Shown here piece after piece: positions 50,432 through 60,073 of a stretch of 64,000 bases of DNA; the stretch's first letter is position 1; every line of letters begins with the position of its first letter. Location: the NCBI GenBank assembly GCA_000156115.1, contig DS995276.1:686017-750016 (forward strand), given 5' to 3'. The notes under the pieces are model-generated. The model saw nothing but the letters and a program-made list of their open reading frames with translations, did not search any database and had not been told where the DNA came from. Source of the stretch: Rhodobacteraceae bacterium HTCC2083. GTDB taxonomy: Bacteria > Pseudomonadota > Alphaproteobacteria > Rhodobacterales > Rhodobacteraceae. Both the position numbers and the translations under genes were made by a program.

Positions 50432-52228
50432 ATGAACACAGTGAATTTCAAAACATGGCCGCAAAGCGCGCCGCGATTGGTTGCCGTTGCCGCGGGACGC
50501 GCAGCCGCTGACCTTGTGATCAAAGGTGGGACATGGGTGAATGTGCACACCCGCGAATGTCTAGAAAACCATGATCTTGCCATTGCAGACGGGCGTTTCG
50601 CTTATTGTGGGCCGGACGCGGACCATTGCATCGGGCCGGACACAGAGGTGATAGACGCGCAGGGCCGTTATATGATCCCAGGTCTGTGCGACGGGCATAT
50701 GCATATTGAGAGCGGTATGCTCACCCCTGCCGAGTTCACACGCGCTGTGATCCCGCATGGCACAACGTCGATGTTCACCGACCCGCATGAGATCGCCAAT
50801 GTACTTGGCCTAGCGGGTGTGCGTTTGATGCATGACGAAGCGATGATGCAGCCGATCAATGTGTTCACGCAAATGCCCTCTTGCGCGCCGTCTGCGCCGG
50901 GTTTGGAGACGACAGGTTTCGAGATCAGCGCTGACGATGTGGCCGAGGCCATGGCGTGGCCCGGTATCATCGGGCTAGGCGAGATGATGAATTTCCCCGG
51001 TGTCGTTAACGGCGATCCGCAGATGTTGGCGGAGATCGCAGCAACGCAAAACGCGGGCAAAACTGTTGGTGGGCATTATGCTTCGCCGGATCTGGGACCC
51101 GCGTTTCACGCCTACGCAGCGGGCGGTCCTGCGGATGATCATGAGGGAACATGTGAAGCCGACGCAATTGCTCGCACGCGCCAAGGGATGCGCCACATGA
51201 TGCGGCTTGGCTCCGCTTGGTATGATGTTGAAAGCCAGATCACGGCGGTCACGGAAAAGGGCCTTGATCCGCGTGGATTTATCCTGTGCACCGATGACAG
51301 CCATTCAGGCACAATCGTGAATGAAGGCCATATGAACCGCGTTGTGCGCCATGCGATTGAGTGTGGGTGTGATCCTTTGATTGCCTTGCAAATGGCAACG
51401 ATCAATACTGCGACGCACTTTGGGTTGGAGCGCGAGCTCGGCTCTATCGCACCGGGACGGCGTGCGGATGTGATCCTGACCTCAGACCTTAAGACCCTGC
51501 TGATTGAGCATGTGATCGCGCGCGGTCAAACAGTCGCGCGGATGGGGATTTGCGAAGTCGAATGTCCACATCTTGACTGGCCGCGACACGCACGCAGTAC
51601 GGTGCATATGGGGCCTGCCAAGAGCGCTGATGCGTTTAAAATTAGCGCGCCTGATGGGGCCAATTCAGTGCGCGCCAATGTGATTGGTGTCGTCGAAAAC
51701 CAAGCGCCTACGAAAGCGTTGAAAGCAGATTTGCCCGTCACCAACGGCCTTGTCGAAACGACAGGTGACATTTGCCAAATTGCTTTGGTGGAGCGGCACT
51801 GTGCCACTGGGGGTGTAGTGAACGGGTTCGTCTCCGGCTTTGGGTATAGCGGAAAAATGGCTATTGCCTCTACAGTTGCCCATGACAGCCATCATATGAT
51901 TGTCGTTGGCACGGATCGTGAGATGATGGCGGCAGCGGCGAACCGACTGTCCAACGTGGGTGGCGGCATCAGCGTTTGGAAAGATGGCGCTGAACTTGCG
52001 CTTGTTGAACTACCCATCGCGGGTCTTATGTCGGATGAACCTGCAAAAGACGTCGCGCGCAAAGCCGATCAGATGGTGCGGGCCATGCATGACTGCGGCT
52101 GCACTTTGAACAATGCCTATATGCAACATTCCTTGCTTGCTTTGGTCGTGATCCCTGAAATCAGGATTTCCGATCTCGGCCTTGTAGATGTAACGAAATT
52201 TCAACTGACCCCGCTCTTTGAAAGCTAG
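50432..52228 (+). CDS. ade: Adenine deaminase
   Basis: The product is 598 residues from the ATG at 50432; a GTG at 50417 is an alternative. It is an amidohydrolase-superfamily protein: YMIPGLCDGHMHIESGML (HxH metal site), GLGEMMNFPGVV, GGHYA, LCTDDSHSGTIV and NTATHFGLERELGSIAPG, as in bacterial adenine deaminase (AdeC). It converts adenine to hypoxanthine and ammonia. It is followed 15 bases later by AMP nucleosidase, so the pair can take AMP to hypoxanthine. Confidence 0.93.
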   Translation: MNTVNFKTWPQSAPRLVAVAAGRAAADLVIKGGTWVNVHTRECLENHDLAIADGRFAYCGPDADHCIGPDTEVIDAQGRYMIPGLCDGHMHIESGMLTPAEFTRAVIPHGTTSMFTDPHEIANVLGLAGVRLMHDEAMMQPINVFTQMPSCAPSAPGLETTGFEISADDVAEAMAWPGIIGLGEMMNFPGVVNGDPQMLAEIAATQNAGKTVGGHYASPDLGPAFHAYAAGGPADDHEGTCEADAIARTRQGMRHMMRLGSAWYDVESQITAVTEKGLDPRGFILCTDDSHSGTIVNEGHMNRVVRHAIECGCDPLIALQMATINTATHFGLERELGSIAPGRRADVILTSDLKTLLIEHVIARGQTVARMGICEVECPHLDWPRHARSTVHMGPAKSADAFKISAPDGANSVRANVIGVVENQAPTKALKADLPVTNGLVETTGDICQIALVERHCATGGVVNGFVSGFGYSGKMAIASTVAHDSHHMIVVGTDREMMAAAANRLSNVGGGISVWKDGAELALVELPIAGLMSDEPAKDVARKADQMVRAMHDCGCTLNNAYMQHSLLALVVIPEIRISDLGLVDVTKFQLTPLFES

Positions 52229-52243
52229 GGGGTTGAGGAACAT

Positions 52244-53716
52244 ATGACCGATAAATCTATAGTTACACCTAACGCACCGCATCCCGAGGCCTACCGCGAT
52301 CCCAAAGCCGCGGTAGATCAGCTGGTTAAGCTTTATGAGCAAGCGACAATTTTCCTATGCGAAAAATTTACCGAGACGATGAGCAACGGCCATCCCGGTC
52401 ATCGCTACCGTGCGTTTTATCCAGAGATCAGGATCACCACGACGAGTTTTGCCCAAGTTGATAGCCGTTTGAGCTTTGGGCACGTGTCTTCGCCGGGCAT
52501 GCATGCCGCGACAATTACGCGACCTGATTTGTTTCGCAAATATCTGGAACAGCAGATTGGCTTGCTGATAGAAAATCACGATGTTGCAGTTGGCATCAGC
52601 GTTTCTGACACGCCGATCCCCGTGCATTTTGCTGTTGCCAATGACGCGCGTATCTCTGTGCCCCAGGATGGCGCAGCAGAGTTCACGCTGCGCGATGTGT
52701 TTGATGTACCGGATCTCAGCACCACCAACGATGATATCGTGAATGGGACGTATAAGCTGCCTGACGACGGAACCGAACCGCTTGCGCCATTCACCGCCCA
52801 GCGCGTTGATTACTCGCTTGCGCGTCTCGCGCATTATACCGCGACAGAGCCAGAGCATTTTCAAAACCACGTGCTGTTCACAAACTATCAGTTTTATGTA
52901 TCCGAGTTCGAGGCTTATGCGCGTGCGCAATTGGCTGACCCGCAAAGCGGCTACACCAATTTCGTGAGCACTGGGAATGTTGAAATCACCTCGCCAGATG
53001 AGGTGATTGATCCAGTGATGAAGATGCCGCAAATGCCGACCTATCATCTCAAAAAGGCGGATGGCAGCGGGATCACATTGGTCAATATTGGCGTTGGCCC
53101 CTCAAACGCGAAGACCGCGACAGATCATGTCGCTGTGTTGCGACCCCATGCGTGGTTGATGGTTGGCCACTGCGCGGGTCTGCGTAACTCACAAAGCCTT
53201 GGTGATTTTGTGCTGGCCCACGCTTATCTGCGTGAGGACCGTGTGCTTGACGATGACTTGCCCGTTTGGGTGCCAATTCCTGCGCTTGCGGAAATTCAGA
53301 TCGCTTTGGAAAAGGCGGTTGCGGAAGTCACCGAATACGAGGGCTATGATCTCAAGCGTATTATGCGGACGGGCACCGTCGCATCAGTGGATAATCGCAA
53401 CTGGGAGTTGCGTGATCAAGATGGGCCCGTACAGAGGTTGTCGCAATCGCGCGCGGTGGCTTTGGATATGGAAAGCGCGACAATTGCCGCCAACGGGTTC
53501 CGCTTTCGCGTCCCCTACGGCACGCTTTTGTGCGTCTCTGACAAGCCGCTTCATGGGGAGTTGAAGCTGCCAGGGATGGCCTCCGATTTCTATACGACAC
53601 AGGTAACACGGCATTTGATGATCGGGATCCGTGCCATGGAAACGCTGAGTGAAATGCCGCTAGAACGCATTCATAGCCGGAAATTGCGCTCATTTCACGA
53701 GACAGCCTTCCTGTGA
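52244..53716 (+). CDS. amn: AMP nucleosidase
   Basis: The product is 490 residues. The N-terminal AMP-nucleosidase-specific region (~170 residues) is followed by a nucleoside-phosphorylase-type catalytic domain with LVNIGVGPSNAKTATDHVAV, LMVGHCAGLRNSQSLGDFVL and ALDMESATIAANGFRFRVPY. It hydrolyses AMP to adenine and ribose 5-phosphate. In an operon with adenine deaminase it completes a route for purine salvage or nitrogen release. Confidence 0.95.
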   Translation: MTDKSIVTPNAPHPEAYRDPKAAVDQLVKLYEQATIFLCEKFTETMSNGHPGHRYRAFYPEIRITTTSFAQVDSRLSFGHVSSPGMHAATITRPDLFRKYLEQQIGLLIENHDVAVGISVSDTPIPVHFAVANDARISVPQDGAAEFTLRDVFDVPDLSTTNDDIVNGTYKLPDDGTEPLAPFTAQRVDYSLARLAHYTATEPEHFQNHVLFTNYQFYVSEFEAYARAQLADPQSGYTNFVSTGNVEITSPDEVIDPVMKMPQMPTYHLKKADGSGITLVNIGVGPSNAKTATDHVAVLRPHAWLMVGHCAGLRNSQSLGDFVLAHAYLREDRVLDDDLPVWVPIPALAEIQIALEKAVAEVTEYEGYDLKRIMRTGTVASVDNRNWELRDQDGPVQRLSQSRAVALDMESATIAANGFRFRVPYGTLLCVSDKPLHGELKLPGMASDFYTTQVTRHLMIGIRAMETLSEMPLERIHSRKLRSFHETAFL

Positions 53717-53841
53717 CCTAGCGGAATCCAGCCAAAACGCCTGTTTTTATACTTTTTTACCCGTCTATGCGTTGTGCTGGCTTGCAAGATGCAGTTAAAT
53801 ACGCCCGCATAGGCCCTAAATACGGGCAGTAAAGGGAGTAC

Positions 53842-54135
53842 ATGAACATGGCAAAACCAATGACAAAAACTCAACTGGTCGCTGCACTGGCTGAAGAGAT
53901 GGGCGCAGACAAGAAAGCATCAGGCGCAGCGCTTGACGCGGTATGTGCATTAATCACACGCGAAGTGTCCGGCGGCGGTGCTGTCACACTTCCAGGCGTT
54001 GGCAAGATCTATTGCCGCGAGCGCCCAGAGCGTATGGTGCGCAACCCTGCAACGGGTGAGCAGATCAAGAAAGACGCGGACAAGGTTGTTAAAATGACAA
54101 TCGCAAAAGCACTGAAAGACAGCGTTAACGGCTGA
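53842..54135 (+). CDS. HU-family DNA-binding protein
   Basis: The product is 97 residues; AAAGGGAG precedes an ATG, and a second ATG two codons on is equally possible. HU/IHF pattern: TKTQLVAALAEEMGADKKAS, then VTLPGVGKIYCRERPERMVR and NPATGEQIKKDADKVVKMTI at the arm. The arm has PERMVRNPATGE, close to the standard RxGRNPxTGE. It bends DNA as a nucleoid protein. A terminator follows. Confidence 0.92.
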   Translation: MNMAKPMTKTQLVAALAEEMGADKKASGAALDAVCALITREVSGGGAVTLPGVGKIYCRERPERMVRNPATGEQIKKDADKVVKMTIAKALKDSVNG

Positions 54136-54163
54136 TCTTGCTTTCACAGCGAAATTACGAGAA

Positions 54164-54192
54164 GGGTCGCTCTGGTTGAGCGGCCCTTTTTT
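54164..54192 (+). terminator. Intrinsic terminator after the HU-like gene
   Basis: GGGTCGCTC pairs with GAGCGGCCC (one T-G pair) around TGGTT, followed by six T residues. It ends 16 bases before the next gene's start codon. Confidence 0.88.
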
Positions 54193-54208
54193 ACTGGAGA
54201 GAGACCCG

Positions 54209-55084
54209 ATGGATCTGCGCGCACTTTTGATGGGCCTTGCCTTCGCATTCATGTGGTCAAGCGCGTTCACCTCCGCACGCATCATCGTACAAGACGCGCC
54301 ACCTCTGATGTCGCTCAGCCTGCGGTTCTTTATCTCGGGTGTGATTGGAATTGCGATTGCCAAAGCACTCGGCCAGCATTGGCGCCTTACAGCCGCTCAG
54401 TGGCGCGCTGTGTTCGTCTTTGGCCTGTGTCAGAACGCGCTTTATCTCGGGCTGAATTTCATGGCAATGCAAACAGTCGAAGCGTCGCTCGCCTCTATAA
54501 TAGCTTCGACCATGCCGTTGATGGTTGCGGGGGCTGGTTGGATCTTACTCAAAGACAAGCTGCCAACCCAAGGTATCATCGGTCTTTTCTTAGGTATCGT
54601 TGGCGTTGTGCTGATCATGGGCGCGCGCTTTGATGGCAACGCAGATGCGTTTGGCATGGCGCTTTGTGTGATTGGCGCGATTGGCCTGAGTGTTGCGACC
54701 CTTGCGATGCGCGGGGCATCTTCGGGCGGTAACTTGCTGATGATCGTTGGCCTTCAAATGCTCGTTGGTTCCGCGATCTTGGGTGTTGTGGCTGCGTTTA
54801 CGGAAACCTATTTCCTCAATCCCTCGCTCAAACTTGCTGCCGCATTTGCATATACGACGCTTATCCCCGGCCTTGTTGCGACTTTCATCTGGTTTCGCCT
54901 TGTTGAACGGATCGGCGCTCTTCGTGCGTCAACGTTTCATTTCCTCAATCCGTTCTTTGGCGTCACGATCGCCGCGCTTTTGCTAGGTGAAGCCCTTGGA
55001 ATTATGGATGTATTTGGCGTTGTGATCATCACCGTCGGCATCCTACTTGTTCAGCTTTCGAAACAAAAACCCAGGGACAGTTGA
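54209..55084 (+). CDS. EamA/DMT-family membrane transporter
   Basis: The product is 291 residues from the ATG at 54209 (GGAGAG upstream); a longer frame would start inside the terminator. Ten hydrophobic helices in two EamA repeats are visible (FAFMWSSAFTSARIIVQDAP in the first, STFHFLNPFFGVTIAALLLGEALG in the second). The superfamily exports metabolites or amino acids. Substrate unknown. Confidence 0.9.
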   Translation: MDLRALLMGLAFAFMWSSAFTSARIIVQDAPPLMSLSLRFFISGVIGIAIAKALGQHWRLTAAQWRAVFVFGLCQNALYLGLNFMAMQTVEASLASIIASTMPLMVAGAGWILLKDKLPTQGIIGLFLGIVGVVLIMGARFDGNADAFGMALCVIGAIGLSVATLAMRGASSGGNLLMIVGLQMLVGSAILGVVAAFTETYFLNPSLKLAAAFAYTTLIPGLVATFIWFRLVERIGALRASTFHFLNPFFGVTIAALLLGEALGIMDVFGVVIITVGILLVQLSKQKPRDS

Positions 55085-55142
55085 ACACGCGACAGTATGT
55101 TGTGGGGTAACAGACTGTCAGGTTTCGCCGTACGCCGCTGTC

Positions 55143-55829
55143 ATGGACTTAGTATTTGCATATGGTGCAGGATTGCTGACGCTGATTAACCCCTGCGTTT
55201 TGCCAGTGTTGCCGATTGTATTGGCCACGGCCTTACAAGCGAGCCGTTGGGGGCCCGTCGCATTAGCCGCCGGGATGAGCCTATCCTTCGCCATCCTCGG
55301 CGTTACCGTCTCTGCCTTTGGGCGCGCTGTTGGGTTAAACGCAGATGACATTGCGCAGGTGGGTGCGGTGTTGATGATCCTCTTCGGACTCGTGCTGCTT
55401 GTGCCCCAAACCTCTGCCGTATTCTCAACGGCGACCGCTGGTTTTGCAGCGCGCGCGGATAGTGGGTTGGACGAGGTGGATCGTGGATCGCTCACGGGGC
55501 AATTCGTGGGTGGCATGTTGCTGGGCGCTGTATGGAGCCCTTGTGTTGGTCCGACATTGGGTGGTGCCATATCGCTGGCAAGCCAAGGCGAAAGTCTGCT
55601 GCGCGCGACTGCGATCATGCTCTTCTTCGCGCTTGGCTACGGTGCACGCTCTGCTTTGCAAAAACGCCAAGCCGCGATGCGCCGGTTTGCCGCCGCTGCC
55701 CGCCCGCTGTTGGGTGCAATTTTCGTCGCCGTCGGTCTAATGCTGTTCTTCAAGTGGCACTATTTCATTGAAAGCTGGCTGCTCGATATCATGCCGATCT
55801 GGCTGCAAGATCTATCCATTACTTTGTAA
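55143..55829 (+). CDS. CcdA/DsbD-like membrane thiol-disulfide transporter
   Basis: The product is 228 residues from the ATG at 55143; the frame is open to 55047 but that overlaps the EamA gene. About six helices. The two conserved cysteine motifs are NPCVLPVLPIV in helix 1 and SPCVGPTLGGAIS in helix 4, as in CcdA. Such proteins carry reducing power across the membrane. A thioredoxin-like exported protein follows 24 bases on and is the obvious partner. Confidence 0.88.
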   Translation: MDLVFAYGAGLLTLINPCVLPVLPIVLATALQASRWGPVALAAGMSLSFAILGVTVSAFGRAVGLNADDIAQVGAVLMILFGLVLLVPQTSAVFSTATAGFAARADSGLDEVDRGSLTGQFVGGMLLGAVWSPCVGPTLGGAISLASQGESLLRATAIMLFFALGYGARSALQKRQAAMRRFAAAARPLLGAIFVAVGLMLFFKWHYFIESWLLDIMPIWLQDLSITL

Positions 55830-55853
55830 TTCGAACCTACCAAGGAGTTAAAA

Positions 55854-56267
55854 ATGAATCGTAGAACTTTGATCCTATCCGGTGCTGCGACGCTCGTGAT
55901 GCCTGCTGCACCAGCCCTCGCAAGTGCCGTAAACTATGTGCCTGGCTTGCTGAAAAAACATCAAGAGGCTGGCGATACAGTATTCATTGATTTCACTGCA
56001 AGCTGGTGCGGAACGTGCCGTGCACAAGGTCGTGTTCTAGAAAACCTGAAAGCAGAGAACCCTGCATACGATCAGAACATCGTGTTCATTGATGTCGATT
56101 GGGACACTTACGGCAATTCAGTCATGGCAGATCGTTTGAAAATTCCGCGCCGCTCCACGCTGGTTGCGATGAAAGGCAAGAAAGAGATTGGACGCATCGT
56201 CGCGGACACCTCCAAGCGCAACATCAAGACGTTGGTTGATGCAGCTTTGGATGCCGCAACCGCTTAA
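55854..56267 (+). CDS. Exported thioredoxin-like protein
   Basis: The product is 137 residues with AGGAG before the ATG. A signal peptide (RRTLILSGAATLVMPAAPAL, cleavage near ASA) precedes a thioredoxin fold with FIDFTASWCGTCRAQGRVLE, active site CGTC, and a cis-proline-like KIPRRSTLVAMKGKKEIG. In the periplasm it would pass electrons from the CcdA-like protein to an unknown target (cytochrome c maturation or protein repair). It overlaps the end of the convergent asparaginase-like gene by four bases. Confidence 0.88.
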   Translation: MNRRTLILSGAATLVMPAAPALASAVNYVPGLLKKHQEAGDTVFIDFTASWCGTCRAQGRVLENLKAENPAYDQNIVFIDVDWDTYGNSVMADRLKIPRRSTLVAMKGKKEIGRIVADTSKRNIKTLVDAALDAATA

Positions 56268-57262
56268 GCCAAAAGGCCAGCCGCTGGTCGAATGTATCCT
56301 GTGAGCGTCCCGCGCCAATTGGTGATCGGGGCGTTCATACGTTTCAGGGTGGCAGGATGGTTCCTATCAAGAACGCCTGCGCGCACCAGCAACGCCGCAA
56401 TCGCACATTCTGCACCGCGTGTTGTGCCATCTGCAACTTTCAGCGCAATGCCAAGCTGTTGTTCTGGTAGAATGGCGACATAGAACGCTTCCGCACCTGT
56501 TTTGATCGCAGTTCGCCCGCCCATCGCGCGCATCAATTCTGTGCAAGCGCGGGTCTCTCCCGCGACCAATTCGGGATGAAGAGCCATCGCTTCGGTCAAA
56601 CGTGCCGCAGCAGAGCTGACACTGTCTAAACGCGTATGTGCGGATGCAAAGAACCCCATCGCGCGCGCGATACCCTGCAAAGAACTGGCAAAATTGGGGG
56701 CAGAACAGCCATCAATGCCAAAGCCTGGGGACGTAAGTTGCGTGGTTTCCTCGAACGCATCAAGGCAGGCTTTCTGCACGGGGTGCGTGGGGTCAATGTA
56801 CTCGGGTCCAGCCTTCAGATGCTTGGTCAACGTCAGGAAGCCCGCATGTTTGCCAGAACAGTTATTGTGGATCTGGCAGGGGCTTGAATCGGTTTTGATC
56901 AACTCGGTTCTCGCAGGATTATCACTGGGCATTTGCGGCCCGCAACGCATGTCATCATCGCATAAGCCTAGGTCATTGAGCCAAGCGCTCACGCGGTCCG
57001 TGTGGATCGCCGCACCCTGATGGGATGCACAGGCCAGCGCGAGTTGCTCTGTGTTCAGACCCGCTGCATCCGCAGCACCCGATGTGATCAAAGGAATGCC
57101 TTGCAGCATCTTAGAAGACGAGCGCGGGAGCACGATCTCGTCGGCATTGCCCCAAGCTTGCACAATCTCGCCAGCGCCATTGCAAATGACCGCATGACCC
57201 AGATGCACGCTCTCCAAAAATTCGCCGCGCCAAATTTCAGCCAGAGGAACAGGTTGGGTCAT
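56264..57262 (-). CDS. L-asparaginase II-type protein (AnsA/DUF-like thermolabile family)
   Basis: The product is 332 residues from the ATG at 57262 (GGAG upstream); the frame is open to 57307. Typical of the Rhizobium-type asparaginase family: VHLGHAVICNGAGEIVQAWG, LPRSSSKMLQGIPLI (catalytic serine-lysine region), ACASHQGAAIHTDRV and NNCSGKHAGFLTL, GFGIDGCSAPNF. It hydrolyses asparagine to aspartate and ammonia, or a related amide. Alone on its strand here. Confidence 0.88.
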   Translation of the reverse strand: MTQPVPLAEIWRGEFLESVHLGHAVICNGAGEIVQAWGNADEIVLPRSSSKMLQGIPLITSGAADAAGLNTEQLALACASHQGAAIHTDRVSAWLNDLGLCDDDMRCGPQMPSDNPARTELIKTDSSPCQIHNNCSGKHAGFLTLTKHLKAGPEYIDPTHPVQKACLDAFEETTQLTSPGFGIDGCSAPNFASSLQGIARAMGFFASAHTRLDSVSSAAARLTEAMALHPELVAGETRACTELMRAMGGRTAIKTGAEAFYVAILPEQQLGIALKVADGTTRGAECAIAALLVRAGVLDRNHPATLKRMNAPITNWRGTLTGYIRPAAGLLA

Positions 57263-57437
57263 GGTAATCTCCAAAATTTGAACGGCGAAAAAATGCCAAG
57301 GAGGCATTCACCTGTGGTGGATTTCAGGCTAATATGCTTTTGTCGAGAAGAAAAATATCCTTTAGCGTAGAGAGCCGAGAACAGGCGACACGCGTAAAGG
57401 TACGATTGAGGTTAAGGACAGCTGGAGGCTGGACACG

Positions 57438-57965
57438 ATGAATTCATGGATCACGCGCACAAGTTTGGCGGCCGCTTTGACGGTTGCAGCAACAGGCGCA
57501 TTTGCTCAGACACAGAGCACGAACCGCGTTGGCGCAAACACCGATTGGAGCGTTTTCGTTGAAAGCAATCCGAAGGAATGCTGGAGCGTGTCGTCTCCGA
57601 AAGAAACCATAAACTCACGCGGTGGCCGCGTTGTTGCGGCGAAACGCAGTGACATCTTGCTGTTTGTGTTCAATAGCCCGGGATCCGGGGTGACGGGCCA
57701 AGTGACCTTCACAGGCGGCTATCCTTTCGCGAGTGGCTCTACCGTCAATATGAACATCAGCGGCACAGAGTTTGAATTGTTCACAGAAGGTGAATGGGCG
57801 TGGCCCGCGACCCCTGCGGATGATGCGAAGATAATTACGGCGATGAAACGCGGCAGCTCTGCGATTATGACGGCGCGCTCTGGTCGTGGCACGCAGACGA
57901 AAGACACGTTCTCGCTGCTCGGCTTCACCGCCTCTGTTGAAGAGTCTGAGAAGCGCTGCAACTAA
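57438..57965 (+). CDS. IalB-family exported protein
   Basis: The product is 175 residues. A signal peptide (SLAAALTVAATGAFAQ) precedes an invasion-associated-locus-B-type domain: WSVFVESNPKECWSVSSPKE, then VFNSPGSGVTGQVTFTGGYP and a final cysteine near the C terminus that could pair with the first. The family is common in free-living alphaproteobacteria; the name from Bartonella does not imply virulence here. Function unknown. Confidence 0.85.
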   Translation: MNSWITRTSLAAALTVAATGAFAQTQSTNRVGANTDWSVFVESNPKECWSVSSPKETINSRGGRVVAAKRSDILLFVFNSPGSGVTGQVTFTGGYPFASGSTVNMNISGTEFELFTEGEWAWPATPADDAKIITAMKRGSSAIMTARSGRGTQTKDTFSLLGFTASVEESEKRCN

Positions 57966-58076
57966 GCCTTCCCGCCAAGTTGATTTAGACACGCCGTGCC
58001 AATTTGGTGCGGCGTCTTTCATTTTATGGCGAATCCGGTGTATAGCCCGCGCAACTCATCAAAAGGCGACACTCCC

Positions 58077-59252
58077 ATGACGGTCAAAGCTCCGATCACG
58101 CAAGACGTTATGACCATTCCGCGCAAACTGCCGGAGGGTCCGATCAATCTCGTTGGTTTGACACGAGATGGTATGCGCGATGCATTGATCGAGAATGGTA
58201 CGCCCGAAAAGCAGGCAAAGATGCGTGTAGGCCAAATTTGGCAGTGGATCTATCAATGGGGCAAACGCGACTTTGATGAGATGACGAACCTCTCCAAAAC
58301 GTACCGCGCTGAATTGGGCGAGAAATTCGTGATTGAAGTGCCCGAAGTCGTGACGCGTCAAGTATCCGAAGACGGCACGCGCAAATATCTCGTCAAGATC
58401 GCAGGCGGTCACGAAGTTGAGGTGGTTTACATCCCTGAAGACGGACGCGGCACACTCTGTGTGTCCTCGCAAGTTGGTTGCACGCTGACCTGTTCCTTCT
58501 GTCACACAGGCACGCAGAAATTGGTGCGCAATCTGACCGCAGGCGAGATCATCGGCCAAGTCATGATCGCGCGTGACGATCTGAATGAATGGCCAGAGCA
58601 AGGTGCGCCCAAGGATGAAATACGCCTCTTGAGCAACATCGTTTTGATGGGCATGGGCGAGCCGCTGTACAACTTTGAAAACGTGCGCGACGCGATGAAG
58701 ATTGCGATGGACGCCGAGGGCATTCAGCTGTCGCGCCGTCGTATCACACTATCGACCTCTGGCGTTGTCCCAGAAATCGCGCGCACGGCAGAAGAGATCG
58801 GCTGCCAACTGGCGATCAGCTTTCACGCAACCACGGATGAGGTCCGCGACAAGCTTGTGCCTATCAACAAGCGTTGGAACATTGCAGAACTGGTCGAGGC
58901 TTTGCGCGCCTATCCACGTGTGTCTAACTCAGAGCGGATCACCTTTGAATATGTAATGCTCGATGGTGTGAACGACACCGATGCCGACGCGCATCGTTTG
59001 ATCAAACTGATCGAAGGGATCCCCGCGAAGATCAACTTGATCCCCTTTAACGAATGGCCTGGCGCGCCTTACAAGCGCTCCTCCGGCAATCGCATCCATC
59101 GCTTTGCGGACATCATCTATAAGGCAGGCTATGCATCGCCGATCCGCAAGCCGCGTGGCGAGGATATTATGGCAGCCTGCGGTCAGCTTAAATCTGCAAC
59201 AGAACGCGCGCGCAAATCGCGTAAGCAAATTCAGGCTGAAGCGGGTCTTTGA
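58077..59252 (+). CDS. rlmN: Dual-specificity 23S rRNA/tRNA adenine-C2 methyltransferase
   Basis: The product is 391 residues from the ATG at 58077; the frame is open to 57996. It is a radical SAM enzyme: [20 protein letters not shown] gives CxxxCxxC, and conserved cysteines that act in methylation lie near the C terminus (AACGQL) and in the RlmN family position. [19 protein letters not shown] and [15 protein letters not shown] are typical. It methylates A2503 of 23S rRNA and A37 of some tRNAs. Confidence 0.96.
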   Translation: MTVKAPITQDVMTIPRKLPEGPINLVGLTRDGMRDALIENGTPEKQAKMRVGQIWQWIYQWGKRDFDEMTNLSKTYRAELGEKFVIEVPEVVTRQVSEDGTRKYLVKIAGGHEVEVVYIPEDGRGTLCVSSQVGCTLTCSFCHTGTQKLVRNLTAGEIIGQVMIARDDLNEWPEQGAPKDEIRLLSNIVLMGMGEPLYNFENVRDAMKIAMDAEGIQLSRRRITLSTSGVVPEIARTAEEIGCQLAISFHATTDEVRDKLVPINKRWNIAELVEALRAYPRVSNSERITFEYVMLDGVNDTDADAHRLIKLIEGIPAKINLIPFNEWPGAPYKRSSGNRIHRFADIIYKAGYASPIRKPRGEDIMAACGQLKSATERARKSRKQIQAEAGL

Positions 59253-59280
59253 TCTGAACCGTACGTCTTATTCCCACCGT

Positions 59281-59910
59281 TTACTGTTTGCGGCTGTAGC
59301 GTGCGAGGAAAGTGGTAACAGCGCCTTCGATGACGCGCTCTAGCTCTGCTTTTTCAAAGGTGGTTTGAACACCGAACAGGATCTTTGGAAAGATATCCGC
59401 CTTACAGAGTTCCGCAAATTGATCCGCTGCCAAATCGCAATCGACAATATCTAGTAGGCCCTTGGCTGTCGCATCGTGTAAATATTCACCGATCTTCGCA
59501 CGCACGACCATCGGCCCGCTTTGATAAAACGCGAGGCCAAGGTCGGGAAAACGATCCGCCTCTGCCACGCAAATGCGAAAAATCCGTTGCCCAAATTCGG
59601 ATGTCATAAACCCCAGCAAATGGCGCGCTGCACTGCTGAGAACCTCTGCCGGCGGCGCGCTTTGATCGATGTGTTGCATCGCCTGCTCCGCTTGGTGCGC
59701 GCAAATGGTTTGAACGACGGCGATGAACAGGCTCTCTTTATCGGCAAAATAGCTATAAAGTGTGGCTTTGGACACGCCGCTGGCCTTGGCCACATGATCC
59801 ATATTGGCCGCGCCAAAGCCATCCACCAAAAAGACGTCGCGCGCGCCTTCTAAGACTTGATCAAATTTGCGACCCTTGCGGATCGCTTTACTGTGTATAT
59901 TCAATGTCAT
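59281..59910 (-). CDS. TetR-family transcriptional regulator
   Basis: The product is 209 residues from the ATG at 59910 (TTGGAG upstream); the frame is open to 59994. The N-terminal helix-turn-helix is clear (QVLEGARDVFLVDGFGAANM, then VAKASGVSKATLYSYFADKE). The C-terminal part resembles the TetR_C domain of AefR-type regulators. It is divergent from the AEC transporter at 60074, a likely target. Confidence 0.92.
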   Translation of the reverse strand: MTLNIHSKAIRKGRKFDQVLEGARDVFLVDGFGAANMDHVAKASGVSKATLYSYFADKESLFIAVVQTICAHQAEQAMQHIDQSAPPAEVLSSAARHLLGFMTSEFGQRIFRICVAEADRFPDLGLAFYQSGPMVVRAKIGEYLHDATAKGLLDIVDCDLAADQFAELCKADIFPKILFGVQTTFEKAELERVIEGAVTTFLARYSRKQ

Positions 59911-60073
59911 CTCCAACGCGACGGTGCCGCCTACACATCCGAACGTACTGTGTAACATAGCAACCCTGTCTTTCCCAACGCCGTGTTCTAACAATCAGCA
60001 GTTGTTGTGTTTTAGGCGTGGCGCATTAGCTTCGGTCTTGCTCCGGTCCAATCGGCAAGTTACCTCTGGTTCA